Assembly: GCF_000317555.1 (NCBI RefSeq)
Contig: NC_019745.1
Location: 124,001-188,000 of the forward strand
Direction: 5' to 3'
Source of the DNA: Gloeocapsa sp. PCC 7428
Lineage (GTDB): Bacteria > Cyanobacteriota > Cyanobacteriia > Cyanobacteriales > Chroococcidiopsidaceae
DNA: 64,000 nucleotides
In this document: positions 38,212 through 46,448 of the stretch, one piece after another
Numbering within the stretch: position 1 is the stretch's first letter
Layout: each line of letters starts with the position of its first letter
Notes under the pieces: model-generated
What the model was told of the DNA's origin: nothing
What the model saw: only the letters and a program-made list of their open reading frames with translations
Databases searched by the model: none
Translations under genes and position numbers: made by a program

Positions 38212-38234
38212 AGTGTATGTAGTATTTTTTATAT

Positions 38235-38250
38235 TTGACTAATCGTTCCA
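38235..38250. promoter_or_regulatory. Probable TetR operator between the MFS and tetR genes
   Basis: TTGACTAATCGTTCCA matches the reverse complement of the dyad before trxA (TGGAATGAACGTTCCA) at 12 of 16 positions, including the whole half-site CGTTCCA. It lies 23-38 bases from the MFS start and 38-53 before the tetR ATG, where a repressor of both genes would bind. No binding data; this is inferred from sequence and position. Confidence 0.6.
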
Positions 38251-38288
38251 AAATTGTTATAACAGTTTTAGGAGGGCAATTAAAGTTG

Positions 38289-38864
38289 ATGGCGCGTAAG
38301 AAAGAGTTTGACCGAGATCAGGTGCTAGAAAAGGCAATGGAAACTTTCTGGTGCCAAGGATATGAGGCAACATCAGTCCAAGACTTGGTTGAACAAATGG
38401 GAATAAACCGAGGAAGTCTTTACGATACCTTTGGTGATAAACGCGCCCTATTTCTCGCGGCGATCGCGCATTACAATGAAACAGCTTTTGCGGCGGCGAT
38501 CGCGCAATTAGAAGCACCAGATGCAGCCAAGCAAGCAATTGTAGATTACTTTCAAAACTTCATTGAGTGTGCCACAAATGACAAACAACAACGTGGTTGC
38601 TTGATAACTAATTCAGCCGTAGAATTGGCACCACATGACCAAAATACAGCGAGTTGCATCGCTGCCCATCTTCAGCGCATCGAGAATGCTTTCTATCATG
38701 CTTTAGTTAACGCAAATGAAAAAGGTGAAATTACTCCTAAACAAGATCTGCGAGCTATAGCACGTTTCCTTACCTGTATTCTGCAAGGTTTACATGTCAT
38801 GTGCAAAGTCAAGCCTTCTGTCTTGCAAGACATTACAGACGTAGTTATCTCTGTTTTAGATTAA
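38289..38864 (+). CDS. TetR family transcriptional regulator
   Basis: The protein has about 191 residues. The N-terminal helix-turn-helix shows FDRDQVLEKAMETFW, GYEATSVQDLVEQMGIN and RGSLYDTFGDKRALF, typical of TetR repressors; the C-terminus is a variable ligand domain with a single cysteine pair (Cys near RGCLITNS and in ILQGLHVMC). It probably senses a small molecule and represses the MFS exporter, itself and trxA. The ATG at 38289 (MARKKEF) is preferred because family proteins start there; AGGAGG lies 13 bases upstream. The frame extends to 38235 but through the operator. Confidence 0.9.
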   Translation: MARKKEFDRDQVLEKAMETFWCQGYEATSVQDLVEQMGINRGSLYDTFGDKRALFLAAIAHYNETAFAAAIAQLEAPDAAKQAIVDYFQNFIECATNDKQQRGCLITNSAVELAPHDQNTASCIAAHLQRIENAFYHALVNANEKGEITPKQDLRAIARFLTCILQGLHVMCKVKPSVLQDITDVVISVLD

Positions 38865-38888
38865 GGTAACTATTTTTTTCAGTTAAAC

Positions 38889-38904
38889 TGGAACGTTCAT
38901 TCCA
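38889..38904 (+). promoter_or_regulatory. Probable TetR operator upstream of trxA
   Basis: TGGAACGTTCATTCCA is a dyad with 5-bp arms (TGGAA/TTCCA) plus a further G-C pair. It lies 25 bases before the trxA ATG and resembles the dyad in the MFS/tetR gap. It would let the TetR protein control the thioredoxin gene. Confidence 0.6.
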
Positions 38905-38928
38905 AAATAACACTGAGGTTACTAGTTT

Positions 38929-39276
38929 ATGTCAAATACTACCAAATACATTACACTAACAAACGACAACTTCCAGCACGAAGTGCTAGAGAGTGCAGTA
39001 CCAGTTTTAGTAGACTTTTGGGCACCCTGGTGCGGACCTTGCCGCATGATAGACCCGATTATCAGAGAAGTTGCAGCTGATTTTGCAGGTATAGCCAAAG
39101 TCGGTAAATTGAATATTGACGATTATCCAGATCTGGCGACAAAGTACAACATCAATGCAATTCCTACATTAGTATTTTTCCAGAAAGGGCAAGTTGTAGA
39201 GCAGATTGCGGGTGTCATACCAAAGCAAGCGATCGCGCAGCATCTCAATACTTTATCTGCGGCAGAAGCTGTTTAA
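38929..39276 (+). CDS. trxA: Thioredoxin
   Basis: This 115-residue cytosolic thioredoxin carries the redox active site WCGPC at 34-38 (Cys35 and Cys38) and the downstream cis-proline in NAIPTL. It reduces protein disulfides. It follows tetR by 65 bases with its own promoter holding the shared dyad, so it appears to be part of a redox or toxic-compound response with the MFS pump. A hairpin terminator follows. This is probably an extra, inducible copy rather than the essential cyanobacterial TrxA. Confidence 0.93.
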   Translation: MSNTTKYITLTNDNFQHEVLESAVPVLVDFWAPWCGPCRMIDPIIREVAADFAGIAKVGKLNIDDYPDLATKYNINAIPTLVFFQKGQVVEQIAGVIPKQAIAQHLNTLSAAEAV

Positions 39277-39290
39277 AGGAAACTATTTAG

Positions 39291-39320
39291 AGGGATGAGA
39301 AATTATTCTTATCCCTTTAC
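39291..39320 (+). terminator. Hairpin terminator after trxA
   Basis: AGGGATGAG (39291-39299) pairs with CTTATCCCT (39308-39316), one G-U pair included, followed by TTACTTTAAT. It lies 14 bases past the trxA stop. Confidence 0.6.
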
Positions 39321-39477
39321 TTTAATAGCTCAAGTGAAAAATTCAACAAGATTGGTGATGAGAATTTGCTGAGAAGAAAGTGAGTGCTTTCCTACTAACT
39401 TCTCAATTGGAATTAATTCTACATCTACGACAAGCTTATACATTGTCATCAGTAGATGTTATTCAAATTAAAACCCC

Positions 39478-39930
39478 ATGAAATTGAATTATTTAGTCCT
39501 CAGTATCGCTGCTGTTTTATCGGTTAGCAGTTTTAGTGGATTACCTACAACCTCACCAGTTCAAGCAGCACAAGTAGCTACAGTAAAATCGGGTAACTTT
39601 ATCGCAGCAGAACACCCAACTGAAGGTGCAGCTCGAATTGTAACTGAAAATGGTAGACGCTATTTAGAATTTGACCAAGCATTTATGTCTGATATGGGTC
39701 CTGATTTGTACGTTATTCTGCATCGTGCTGCTACCTTACCAAAAGGTGGTCTAAAAGAGCAAGATTACATATCACTTGGTCGCTTACAAAAATTAAACGG
39801 AACTCAACGTTATAGCGTTCCTCAAGATATTAATTTAGCAGATTATCAATCTGTAGCTATTTGGTGTAGACAATTTAATGCTACATTCGGCTATGCACCA
39901 CTACAAACAGCAGCACAAGCCAACCGCTAG
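39478..39930 (+). CDS. Secreted DM13 domain protein
   Basis: The protein has 150 residues. A signal peptide (about 1-31, hydrophobic core LVLSIAAVLSVSSFSG, likely cut near VQA-AQ) leads to an exported DM13 domain: SGNFIAAEHPTEG, RYLEFDQAFMSDMGPDLYV, LGRLQKLNGTQRYSVP and the conserved CRQFNATFGYA near the end. DM13 domains are proposed redox/electron-transfer modules and contain one conserved Cys, present here (Cys in WCRQ). It has no ribosome site. An inverted repeat follows. Confidence 0.88.
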   Translation: MKLNYLVLSIAAVLSVSSFSGLPTTSPVQAAQVATVKSGNFIAAEHPTEGAARIVTENGRRYLEFDQAFMSDMGPDLYVILHRAATLPKGGLKEQDYISLGRLQKLNGTQRYSVPQDINLADYQSVAIWCRQFNATFGYAPLQTAAQANR

Positions 39931-39981
39931 CACTACTTTGTTAAGCGATCGCATACACCACAAACTCATTTTAACTACACC

Positions 39982-40031
39982 AGAACTTACGTAGTAACAA
40001 TGCAATTTTCATAACAAAATACGTAAGTTCT
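39982..40031. repeat. MITE-like inverted repeat
   Basis: AGAACTTACGTA (39982-39993) and TACGTAAGTTCT (40020-40031) form a perfect 12-bp inverted repeat with a 26-base spacer. The ACTTACG ends resemble those of the 163-bp element at 56168-56330 and of small cyanobacterial insertion remnants. The region after it (about 40110-40170) also contains two CTACGG palindromic stretches. Confidence 0.5.
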
Positions 40032-40229
40032 CCTTCATATTATTAAGACTAAATACATACAGTAAATTCAAACTTTTACTAAACATCTCTCTTTAAACCT
40101 TTCCTTTGTGTACTACCCTACGGGAAGGCTGCGCCAATGTGGTAGCCTACGGCAAGCCGACGAAGTTTACATTTCAAAAAACATTACAAAACAAAACGAG
40201 AAAATCTAAGCTTTTTCTAGAGGATTCCT

Positions 40230-40943
40230 ATGGTAGAAATCAGTGATGCTTTAAGGTTATTGCATCCAGCGATCGCAATTATTTTTGTATTTCCAATCAT
40301 TGGTATTGTTGTCAACTTAGCTTGGCAAACGCGGCAGCGTCGCTTACACAGTAAACAAAGTAAAATTCCACCAATTGTCGGGGCAGAGCATAATAGAATA
40401 GGTCACTGGTTAACCACAGCAGTTGTCAGTATTACATTGTTAGGATTAGCTCACCCAATTGTCAAAAATATTCTCAGCAATCAACTTATTACTAAGCAAC
40501 CATTTCAAGTTATATTTATAGTATTAATGTTTGCTGCTACTATAACTTCCTTAATCTTACTTTATCAAGCAAAACAGCGTCTTTGGCGGGGAATATTCGC
40601 GACACTTACAGGTGCAGGCTTAATCATTTTAGGCAGTCAAGATGGAGTTTTTCGCCGGACGAATGAGTGGTATGTATCGCATTATTATATTGGCATGGCA
40701 GCGGCGATGTTAATGGTTTTTTCGTTAGCAATTGCACCAGATATTTACAAAGATCGTTCGCAGCGTTGGCGGAAAATCCATACAATTTTAAACTGTATTG
40801 CACTTTTGCTATTTATTGGACAAGGAATCACAGGAACAAGAGATTTGCTAGAGATTCCCTTAAGCTGGCAAGAGTCGTATATTTATCAGTGTGACTTTGC
40901 AAATCAAACTTGTCCGACACCAACACCAGGAAACAGTGGGTGA
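40230..40943 (+). CDS. DUF4079 membrane protein
   Basis: The protein has 237 residues with about six membrane helices. LLHPAIAIIFVFPIIGIV at the N-terminus, the GHWLTTAVVS and HYYIGMAAAMLMVFSL segments, and the IHTILNCIALLLFIGQGITG end match DUF4079, a cyanobacterial family distantly like cytochrome b561; the His residues in several helices could hold haem. It heads a three-gene operon with a histidine kinase and response regulator, so it may be their target or the sensor partner. The stop overlaps the kinase GTG by four bases. Confidence 0.85.
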   Translation: MVEISDALRLLHPAIAIIFVFPIIGIVVNLAWQTRQRRLHSKQSKIPPIVGAEHNRIGHWLTTAVVSITLLGLAHPIVKNILSNQLITKQPFQVIFIVLMFAATITSLILLYQAKQRLWRGIFATLTGAGLIILGSQDGVFRRTNEWYVSHYYIGMAAAMLMVFSLAIAPDIYKDRSQRWRKIHTILNCIALLLFIGQGITGTRDLLEIPLSWQESYIYQCDFANQTCPTPTPGNSG

Positions 40944-42349
40944 TAGCAAGAATTAGGAACATTTGGCGAATTGACCCTTTTTCACTGCGCGTACGCTTGA
41001 CAATAGGTATTGCTGCTGTTTCTGCTTTGGGATTAGGTAGCTTTGCTGTTTGGACAACATGGCAAATGCAGCAAATTTTGATTGGTTCGCACAAGCGTCA
41101 TGTGGAAGATATTGCTGGGCGTTTACCGCGTGATGCTGAGATATACAGTGAAATGTTTCTAGTCGCAACTGGGGTTCAAAAAGCAATTGATAATCTCACA
41201 GCTAGTCAAACTTTCTTGTGGGTCAATTTTTCTGATGGAACAAACCAAGCTAAATCTACAAATTTCAATTCGACAGATGCTACAGCGATCGCATTATTGT
41301 CGTTGCGTCAGATTCCAGTTAACCCTCAGGTGTACGCAATCGATAACCGCTACTTTGTAATGTGTGCTAGAACTTTGCGCATCAACGGCAATTCTTTAGG
41401 ACAGTTATTCGTCGCTCAAGATATTTCTGACGAACAGACAATGTTTTTAGCAGTAGTGCAGGGTTTGGGTGTTACCAGTCTACTTATACTGATAGCTATC
41501 ACAGGTGCAATCGCGCTTTACATCCAACGTTCGCTACAGCCATTGATGCAGATTAATCAACTTGCGGCAAAGGTTTCTGCCGCAGATTTGGGACAAGCAA
41601 AACTACAATGCGATCGCGCACCTACAGAAGTTCGAGAGTTAGCCCGTACCTATAACATGATGTTAGAGCGTCTCGCTGCCGCTTGGGAACAACAGGAACA
41701 GTTTGTCAGCAATGTTTCCCATGAGTTGCGTACGCCACTCACAATTGTCCACGGTTATTTGCAAAGTGTTCTTCGGCGCGAGACTAATCTGACAACAACG
41801 CAGCGCGACGCTTTAGAAACCGCAGCCTCAGAAGCAGATCGTACAATTCGTTTGTTACAAGACTTGCTAGACTTAGCGCGAGCAGATAGTGGTCATTTAC
41901 ACTTTCATATAGAACCTATCGTACTTAATGCACTAGTAGCCGAAGTAACAGGAATGGCACGGCAATACAGCAATCGAGAGATTGCGATTGAGGCGAATGA
42001 TGAAATCATAGTTTTGGCAGATCGCCATCGTTTAAAACAAGTATTGCTGAATTTGATCGATAATGCTGTTAAATACTCTGACTTTAGCCTACCAATTACA
42101 TTAAAATTAGACCAACTGGAACAAGCAAGAATTCAGGTGTGCGATCGCGGTGTAGGCATTCCCTTACAGCAACAAGCCCGCATCTTTGAGAGATTTTATC
42201 GAGTTGATGAATCGCGTTCCACGAGTGGTTATGGCTTAGGTTTATCAATTGTTAAAACACTTGTAGATGGAATGGGTGGGTGTGTTACAGTCTCTTCTAG
42301 ATTAGGTGAAGGCAGTGTCTTTACTATCACTTTACCAATTGCTGCATAA
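40940..42349 (+). CDS. Sensor histidine kinase
   Basis: The protein has about 469 residues: first helix about 18-38, an extracytoplasmic region of about 130 residues, a second helix (about 175-200), HAMP, HisKA with phosphoacceptor His261 in SNVSHELRTPL, and HATPase with N-box NLIDNAVKYSD and G-boxes DRGVGIP and YGLGLSI. The GTG at 40940 overlaps the DUF4079 stop (GTGA) and has AGGA nine bases upstream; a TTG at 40910 is less likely. Its ligand is unknown. The response regulator follows after six bases. Confidence 0.93.
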   Translation: MIARIRNIWRIDPFSLRVRLTIGIAAVSALGLGSFAVWTTWQMQQILIGSHKRHVEDIAGRLPRDAEIYSEMFLVATGVQKAIDNLTASQTFLWVNFSDGTNQAKSTNFNSTDATAIALLSLRQIPVNPQVYAIDNRYFVMCARTLRINGNSLGQLFVAQDISDEQTMFLAVVQGLGVTSLLILIAITGAIALYIQRSLQPLMQINQLAAKVSAADLGQAKLQCDRAPTEVRELARTYNMMLERLAAAWEQQEQFVSNVSHELRTPLTIVHGYLQSVLRRETNLTTTQRDALETAASEADRTIRLLQDLLDLARADSGHLHFHIEPIVLNALVAEVTGMARQYSNREIAIEANDEIIVLADRHRLKQVLLNLIDNAVKYSDFSLPITLKLDQLEQARIQVCDRGVGIPLQQQARIFERFYRVDESRSTSGYGLGLSIVKTLVDGMGGCVTVSSRLGEGSVFTITLPIAA

Positions 42350-42354
42350 CAACC

Positions 42355-43050
42355 ATGACAGCACATATTCTGCTAGTAGAAGACGAAATTAAGCTGGCTA
42401 AGTTCGTTCAGATGGAACTCACCTATGAAGGCTATCGCCTTAGCGTAGAACACGATGGATTAGCAGGGCTAATTGCAGCCCGCGAATTACATCCCGATTT
42501 AGTGATTTTAGATTGGATGTTACCAGGGATATCAGGATTAGAAGTTTGCCGCCGCTTGCGGATTCACGGAGATAAAGTACCAATTATTTTACTCACTGCC
42601 AAGGATGATATTAGCGATCGCGTTGCAGGCTTAGATGCAGGTGCTGATGATTATGTTGTTAAGCCTTTTAGTGTTGAAGAATTACTCGCAAGAGTCCGCG
42701 CACACCTACGACGTACTCAAGACATAGATCCTGATATACGCCAATTTGCAGATTTGAAGTTAAATCGCCGCACTAGAGAAGTTTATCGAGGTACGCGATT
42801 AATTGAATTAACAGCAAAAGAATTTGACTTACTAGAATATCTTCTGGCACATCCCCAAGAAGTGATTACGCGCGATCGCATTCTGGAAAAAGTTTGGGGG
42901 TACGACTTTATGGGCGACTCTAACATTATTGAAGTTTATATCCGCTACTTGCGCCTCAAGCTAGAAGCCAACAAAGAACCGCGCCTCATTCAAACTGTGC
43001 GTAGTGTTGGTTATGTATTGCGAGAGAGGAGTGAGGGAGTGAAAGAGTGA
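42355..43050 (+). CDS. OmpR-family response regulator
   Basis: The protein has 231 residues: receiver domain with Asp9-Glu10 acidic pocket (LLVEDE), phosphoacceptor Asp53 in VILDWMLPG, Thr/Lys switch residues in LLTAKDD and VVKPF; then a winged-helix domain (LTAKEFDLLEYLLAHP, RSVGYVLR). It is the cognate partner of the upstream kinase and binds DNA as a dimer. It resembles the cyanobacterial RppA/NrsR group. A 9-bp stem-loop follows its stop. Confidence 0.95.
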   Translation: MTAHILLVEDEIKLAKFVQMELTYEGYRLSVEHDGLAGLIAARELHPDLVILDWMLPGISGLEVCRRLRIHGDKVPIILLTAKDDISDRVAGLDAGADDYVVKPFSVEELLARVRAHLRRTQDIDPDIRQFADLKLNRRTREVYRGTRLIELTAKEFDLLEYLLAHPQEVITRDRILEKVWGYDFMGDSNIIEVYIRYLRLKLEANKEPRLIQTVRSVGYVLRERSEGVKE

Positions 43051-43063
43051 TTAGCAGCTAGAG

Positions 43064-43084
43064 GGGCAAGGCAGTGCCTTGCCC
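43064..43084. repeat. Palindromic repeat/hairpin after the response regulator
   Basis: GGGCAAGGC (43064-43072) and GCCTTGCCC (43076-43084) form a perfect 9-bp stem with loop AGT. It lies between two plus-strand genes and may act as a terminator or mRNA-end stabiliser, although no T-run follows. Similar GC palindromes are dispersed in many cyanobacterial genomes. Confidence 0.6.
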
Positions 43085-43147
43085 TTGATATTTTCCTATA
43101 GCGGTAGAGCGTGCAATAATAATCCAGCTGTTATGCGATCGCTTTTC

Positions 43148-44164
43148 ATGTCATCTTCTGATATTGATCTTGTTACTGCCCTAGAGGAACAAACACTTAA
43201 CTTTCAACTGCCCGATCCTGAAGATGAGCAAATTCCTGAAATGGAATTTCAACGCCAGCTAGATACTGCATGGCAAGTGTGCGATCGCTTTGATCTACAA
43301 ACAGAAATTTGGCGGGGGCGTATTTTACGTGCAGTCCGCGACCGCGAGAAGAAATACGGCGATGCACGCGGAAGTGGCTTTCTTAAATGGCTGCAAGAAC
43401 GCGATATCAGTAAAAGCCAAGCATATTCGATGATTCAACTCGCGAATAGTGCAGATACACTCATGGAACAAGGACAACTTGACCCTGACACAGTACGCTG
43501 CTTTAGTAAACGCGCATTTATCGAAACTGCCAAAGCTGAACCGGAAATTCAACAACTGATTACCGACGCGGCGAAAAAAGGCGATCGCATTACGCGGCGA
43601 GAAGTTCGTCAGCTAGCCGATGAATTCACCGCCATGTCGTCCGATTTACTTCCTGATACCGTTAAAGCCAAAGCTGCGGATAATTCGCTTCCTAGCCGCT
43701 ATCTTGCGCCGCTGGTGCGCGAAATGGAGAAACTACCAGAGTCGCACCAAACCGTATTTCGCGAGGAAGTTGCCGCAAATCCTGACGTTGATACGCTCAA
43801 ACAAGTCACCTCCGAGGCGCGTTACCTTGCAAAATATCTCGATGCAGCAACTAATGTTCAAGCACTCGATGAAGAGTCAGTAGACTTAGAAAGCGCGCTA
43901 GAAGAAGCTTTAAGAATCGGTTGTATCAATGTTGCTGCCGATTTGGTTAATCAAGCATCGCAGTTAGAGCAAACCATTGCCAAACTCTATAATACTTGGA
44001 AAAAGATTGGTAGCTTAGCCGATCGCTTGTATGTTGATACTGGTGCGAGTACGCCAAATTTGCGATCGCTCTTAAGTTGCTTAGAACAACTAGGTGGTGA
44101 AGTCGTCGAAGTGCAACTTGGTAGCGGAGAACGTACCATCCGTCTGCAAATTCAAGAAGAATGA
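43148..44164 (+). CDS. Putative DNA-binding protein (DUF3102-like N-region)
   Basis: The protein has about 338 residues. GSGFLKWLQERDISKSQAYSMIQLANSA resembles the helix-turn-helix of DUF3102 or KorB-like proteins, which suggests DNA binding. The rest is mostly helical with a REVRQLADEF segment and a C-terminal LEQLGGEVVEVQLGSGERTIRLQI strand pair. I do not recall an assigned function. The ATG at 43148 is chosen because the frame before it (43079-43147) crosses a hairpin-flanked non-coding stretch. It stands alone, convergent with the cytochrome gene. Confidence 0.65.
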   Translation: MSSSDIDLVTALEEQTLNFQLPDPEDEQIPEMEFQRQLDTAWQVCDRFDLQTEIWRGRILRAVRDREKKYGDARGSGFLKWLQERDISKSQAYSMIQLANSADTLMEQGQLDPDTVRCFSKRAFIETAKAEPEIQQLITDAAKKGDRITRREVRQLADEFTAMSSDLLPDTVKAKAADNSLPSRYLAPLVREMEKLPESHQTVFREEVAANPDVDTLKQVTSEARYLAKYLDAATNVQALDEESVDLESALEEALRIGCINVAADLVNQASQLEQTIAKLYNTWKKIGSLADRLYVDTGASTPNLRSLLSCLEQLGGEVVEVQLGSGERTIRLQIQEE

Positions 44165-44201
44165 TCAAGTGAGTGAGGAAAAACAAACATAACTTCAAAG
44201 C

Positions 44202-44276
44202 CGGTAATTGGTAATTGCTCATTGGAATAATATTCATCAAATTACCCATTACCTATCACCTGTTACCCATTACCTA
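44202..44276. repeat. Second GGTAATTGG-type heptad repeat hairpin
   Basis: GGTAATTGGTAATT on the left and TTACCCATTACC/TTACCCATTACC on the right can pair across an AT-rich loop. Like the element at 19929-19992 it lies between convergent genes and its right arm overlaps the stop of the minus-strand gene, so it may serve as a two-way terminator. Confidence 0.65.
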
Positions 44277-46310
44277 AAAACGACCAGGATGATCATCGAG
44301 CGCCAATAAGAAGTTAACTAAATCGGTTTGCTGTGCAGAAGTAAAGCCAGCAGGTTGGTCTACATAAAAATTATGACCAGTACCATCAAGATTAGATCTG
44401 ACTAAAGCAGAACTAGCTTGATTCGCTGCAACGACTTGAGCGCGAAGATTGCGATCAACTAACGCTCTTAAACTACTTGCCGCATCAGCAGGTTTACCAA
44501 TGCTTAGCGTACCTGTTAATCCTAAGCCAGCAGGATCAACAACACTAAAACCACCATCTGCTTTAACTTGTATCGCCCCTGAACGTACAGCGACTCCACC
44601 ATCATGCAAATAAGGCGCACTTAAATAAAGTCCCCGTAAGGGAGTTGTTTTATAACCTCCGTCAGGTAAAAGCCCCTTCGGCAAGCTTGTTGGACTGTCA
44701 CTAATTCCCGCTGTTGGTACATCTAATACCTCCGCGTTTGCAGGAATTGGTACAGGATTGTTAAAAGTGTAAAGTTTAGGCGGTACAAGTAGATTATTCA
44801 AGTCAAGACGAGACTTAGCACGGGCAGGATTAGTATTTGTTTCTCGTATTGGGTGAATTATATTATCTGTAAAGAAAGGTGGAATGTGACAAGTTGCACA
44901 GTTAGCCTGCTCGAATACTTTAGCCCCTCGCTGTACTGAACCGCTTTGCAATGCTTGCTGATTTTCTCGGCTGCGATTAGGTGGCGGAACTAGGCTATTT
45001 TGCCAAGCTGACATTGCATTTGACGCAAACAAAAAAGGTCCACTACCAATATCTTGAGAATTTGTATTGGGGCTAAATATTAACCCGTTATAAGTAAACA
45101 AATTGGGTTTTAGCTGCGGGTAATTGCCTGTACCTGGCGCTGGGATTTGTGCCTCTAACTCGGCTTTTAGAGGGTCTGGAGCAATCAAACGTAACCATTG
45201 TGATGGTTTAATCGGCGGTCCCCACTTAGGTAAACGTAGCAGCGGATCAACCGCATTTTGCAGCACAACTCCTAAATAAACTTCTGGGTCAATTCCTAGC
45301 GTTTGAGAACTTAATTGCGCGGCTGCTAGCAAATTAATTTCTGAGGAATGTACCGCGTTGTTGACTGCACTTAATCCACCAAAAGGACCAACAGCAAACT
45401 GACCATCAGCCAAGTACGGATTAGTTTTGAAAGTAAAGACATTAGGGATTTGCGTCGTATTGTTAATACCATCAGGAGAACTTTCAAACTGACCGAAGGG
45501 AACATCTAGCACCGCATCATCAAACGCATCCTCAAACTTTTTCGGATCGGGTAACTTGACCAAATTATTGCGACTGTCAATAATCGTTCTACCGTCACCT
45601 TGATATTTGGGGTCGAGTGGATTGAGGTTTAACCGCGCAAAACCAGCGGCGGTGTTTGGTGCTAAGGCGATTAATAGTGGAATATTTAGGTCGCCGTTAG
45701 GGACTCCTTTTAAGCGTTTACCACTCGCAGAGAGATCCGCATGACAAAGAGCACAACTAAGATTACCATCGAGTTGCAAGCCTTGAGGAAAAAGTGAACC
45801 TTTTTCTACATTCAGCCCAGTATTGATCGCACTTCCTCGGCGATAAGTACGGCTACCTAGTGTTAAATCCTTCTTGAGGGTGATGCGTAAATTAGTTGTT
45901 GATTTACCGTGTAATTTGAAAATCGCTTCAGTGACTTCTGGTAGAATCTGTGCAAAGCCTACACTGAAACCAAATACTCGCTGTAACCCAAGTGTATCGC
46001 CAATCTTGCGGTTGAAAAAAATATCTTCACCGCTATCGACTAACTGTTGAGTAATTTTGACTGCGCCAATGCGTTCGTAAGCACCAGGAGAATTTGGGTC
46101 GATTCCTTTTTGACGTACGAGTTGTTCTGCTTGTTGCGGATTTAGTAATTTGCCGAAATAATCGTAGTAGCCGAGTGGTTGGGTAGGAGCAGGTTGTAGT
46201 AGAGCTTCGGTTGCTCTGACTGGAGGCTGTAGTAAGGAGTTAGAAAGTAAAACCGCTCCTACTGTTACTACAGCAATTAGGACAAACAGCGATTTGTAGC
46301 GCCAACGCAT
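44274..46310 (-). CDS. Di-haem cytochrome c peroxidase-like protein
   Basis: The protein has 678 residues. An N-terminal signal/anchor (LFVLIAVVTVGAVLLSNSLL) precedes an exported body with two haem-binding motifs, CALCH at 186-190 and CATCH at 471-475, and a late SAPYLHDGGV block typical of the MauG/cytochrome-c-peroxidase superfamily. It is much longer than classical CcpA (about 320 residues), so it belongs to a less studied long subgroup. It likely handles peroxide or an organic oxidation at the lumen or periplasm. No electron-donor gene is adjacent. The stop lies in a heptad repeat. Confidence 0.85.
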   Translation of the reverse strand: MRWRYKSLFVLIAVVTVGAVLLSNSLLQPPVRATEALLQPAPTQPLGYYDYFGKLLNPQQAEQLVRQKGIDPNSPGAYERIGAVKITQQLVDSGEDIFFNRKIGDTLGLQRVFGFSVGFAQILPEVTEAIFKLHGKSTTNLRITLKKDLTLGSRTYRRGSAINTGLNVEKGSLFPQGLQLDGNLSCALCHADLSASGKRLKGVPNGDLNIPLLIALAPNTAAGFARLNLNPLDPKYQGDGRTIIDSRNNLVKLPDPKKFEDAFDDAVLDVPFGQFESSPDGINNTTQIPNVFTFKTNPYLADGQFAVGPFGGLSAVNNAVHSSEINLLAAAQLSSQTLGIDPEVYLGVVLQNAVDPLLRLPKWGPPIKPSQWLRLIAPDPLKAELEAQIPAPGTGNYPQLKPNLFTYNGLIFSPNTNSQDIGSGPFLFASNAMSAWQNSLVPPPNRSRENQQALQSGSVQRGAKVFEQANCATCHIPPFFTDNIIHPIRETNTNPARAKSRLDLNNLLVPPKLYTFNNPVPIPANAEVLDVPTAGISDSPTSLPKGLLPDGGYKTTPLRGLYLSAPYLHDGGVAVRSGAIQVKADGGFSVVDPAGLGLTGTLSIGKPADAASSLRALVDRNLRAQVVAANQASSALVRSNLDGTGHNFYVDQPAGFTSAQQTDLVNFLLALDDHPGRF

Positions 46311-46448
46311 AAATGCCCCCCTTCAATAATTTAATTGAGGGTAAAAAATTTTGTTGTAGGAAATTTTGGTAAGCCTAATATAACCAACTGTTATCAGAGA
46401 TACAATTTTTTGCAATGAATCTTTAGCGATCGCCTCCAAGTTACATAA

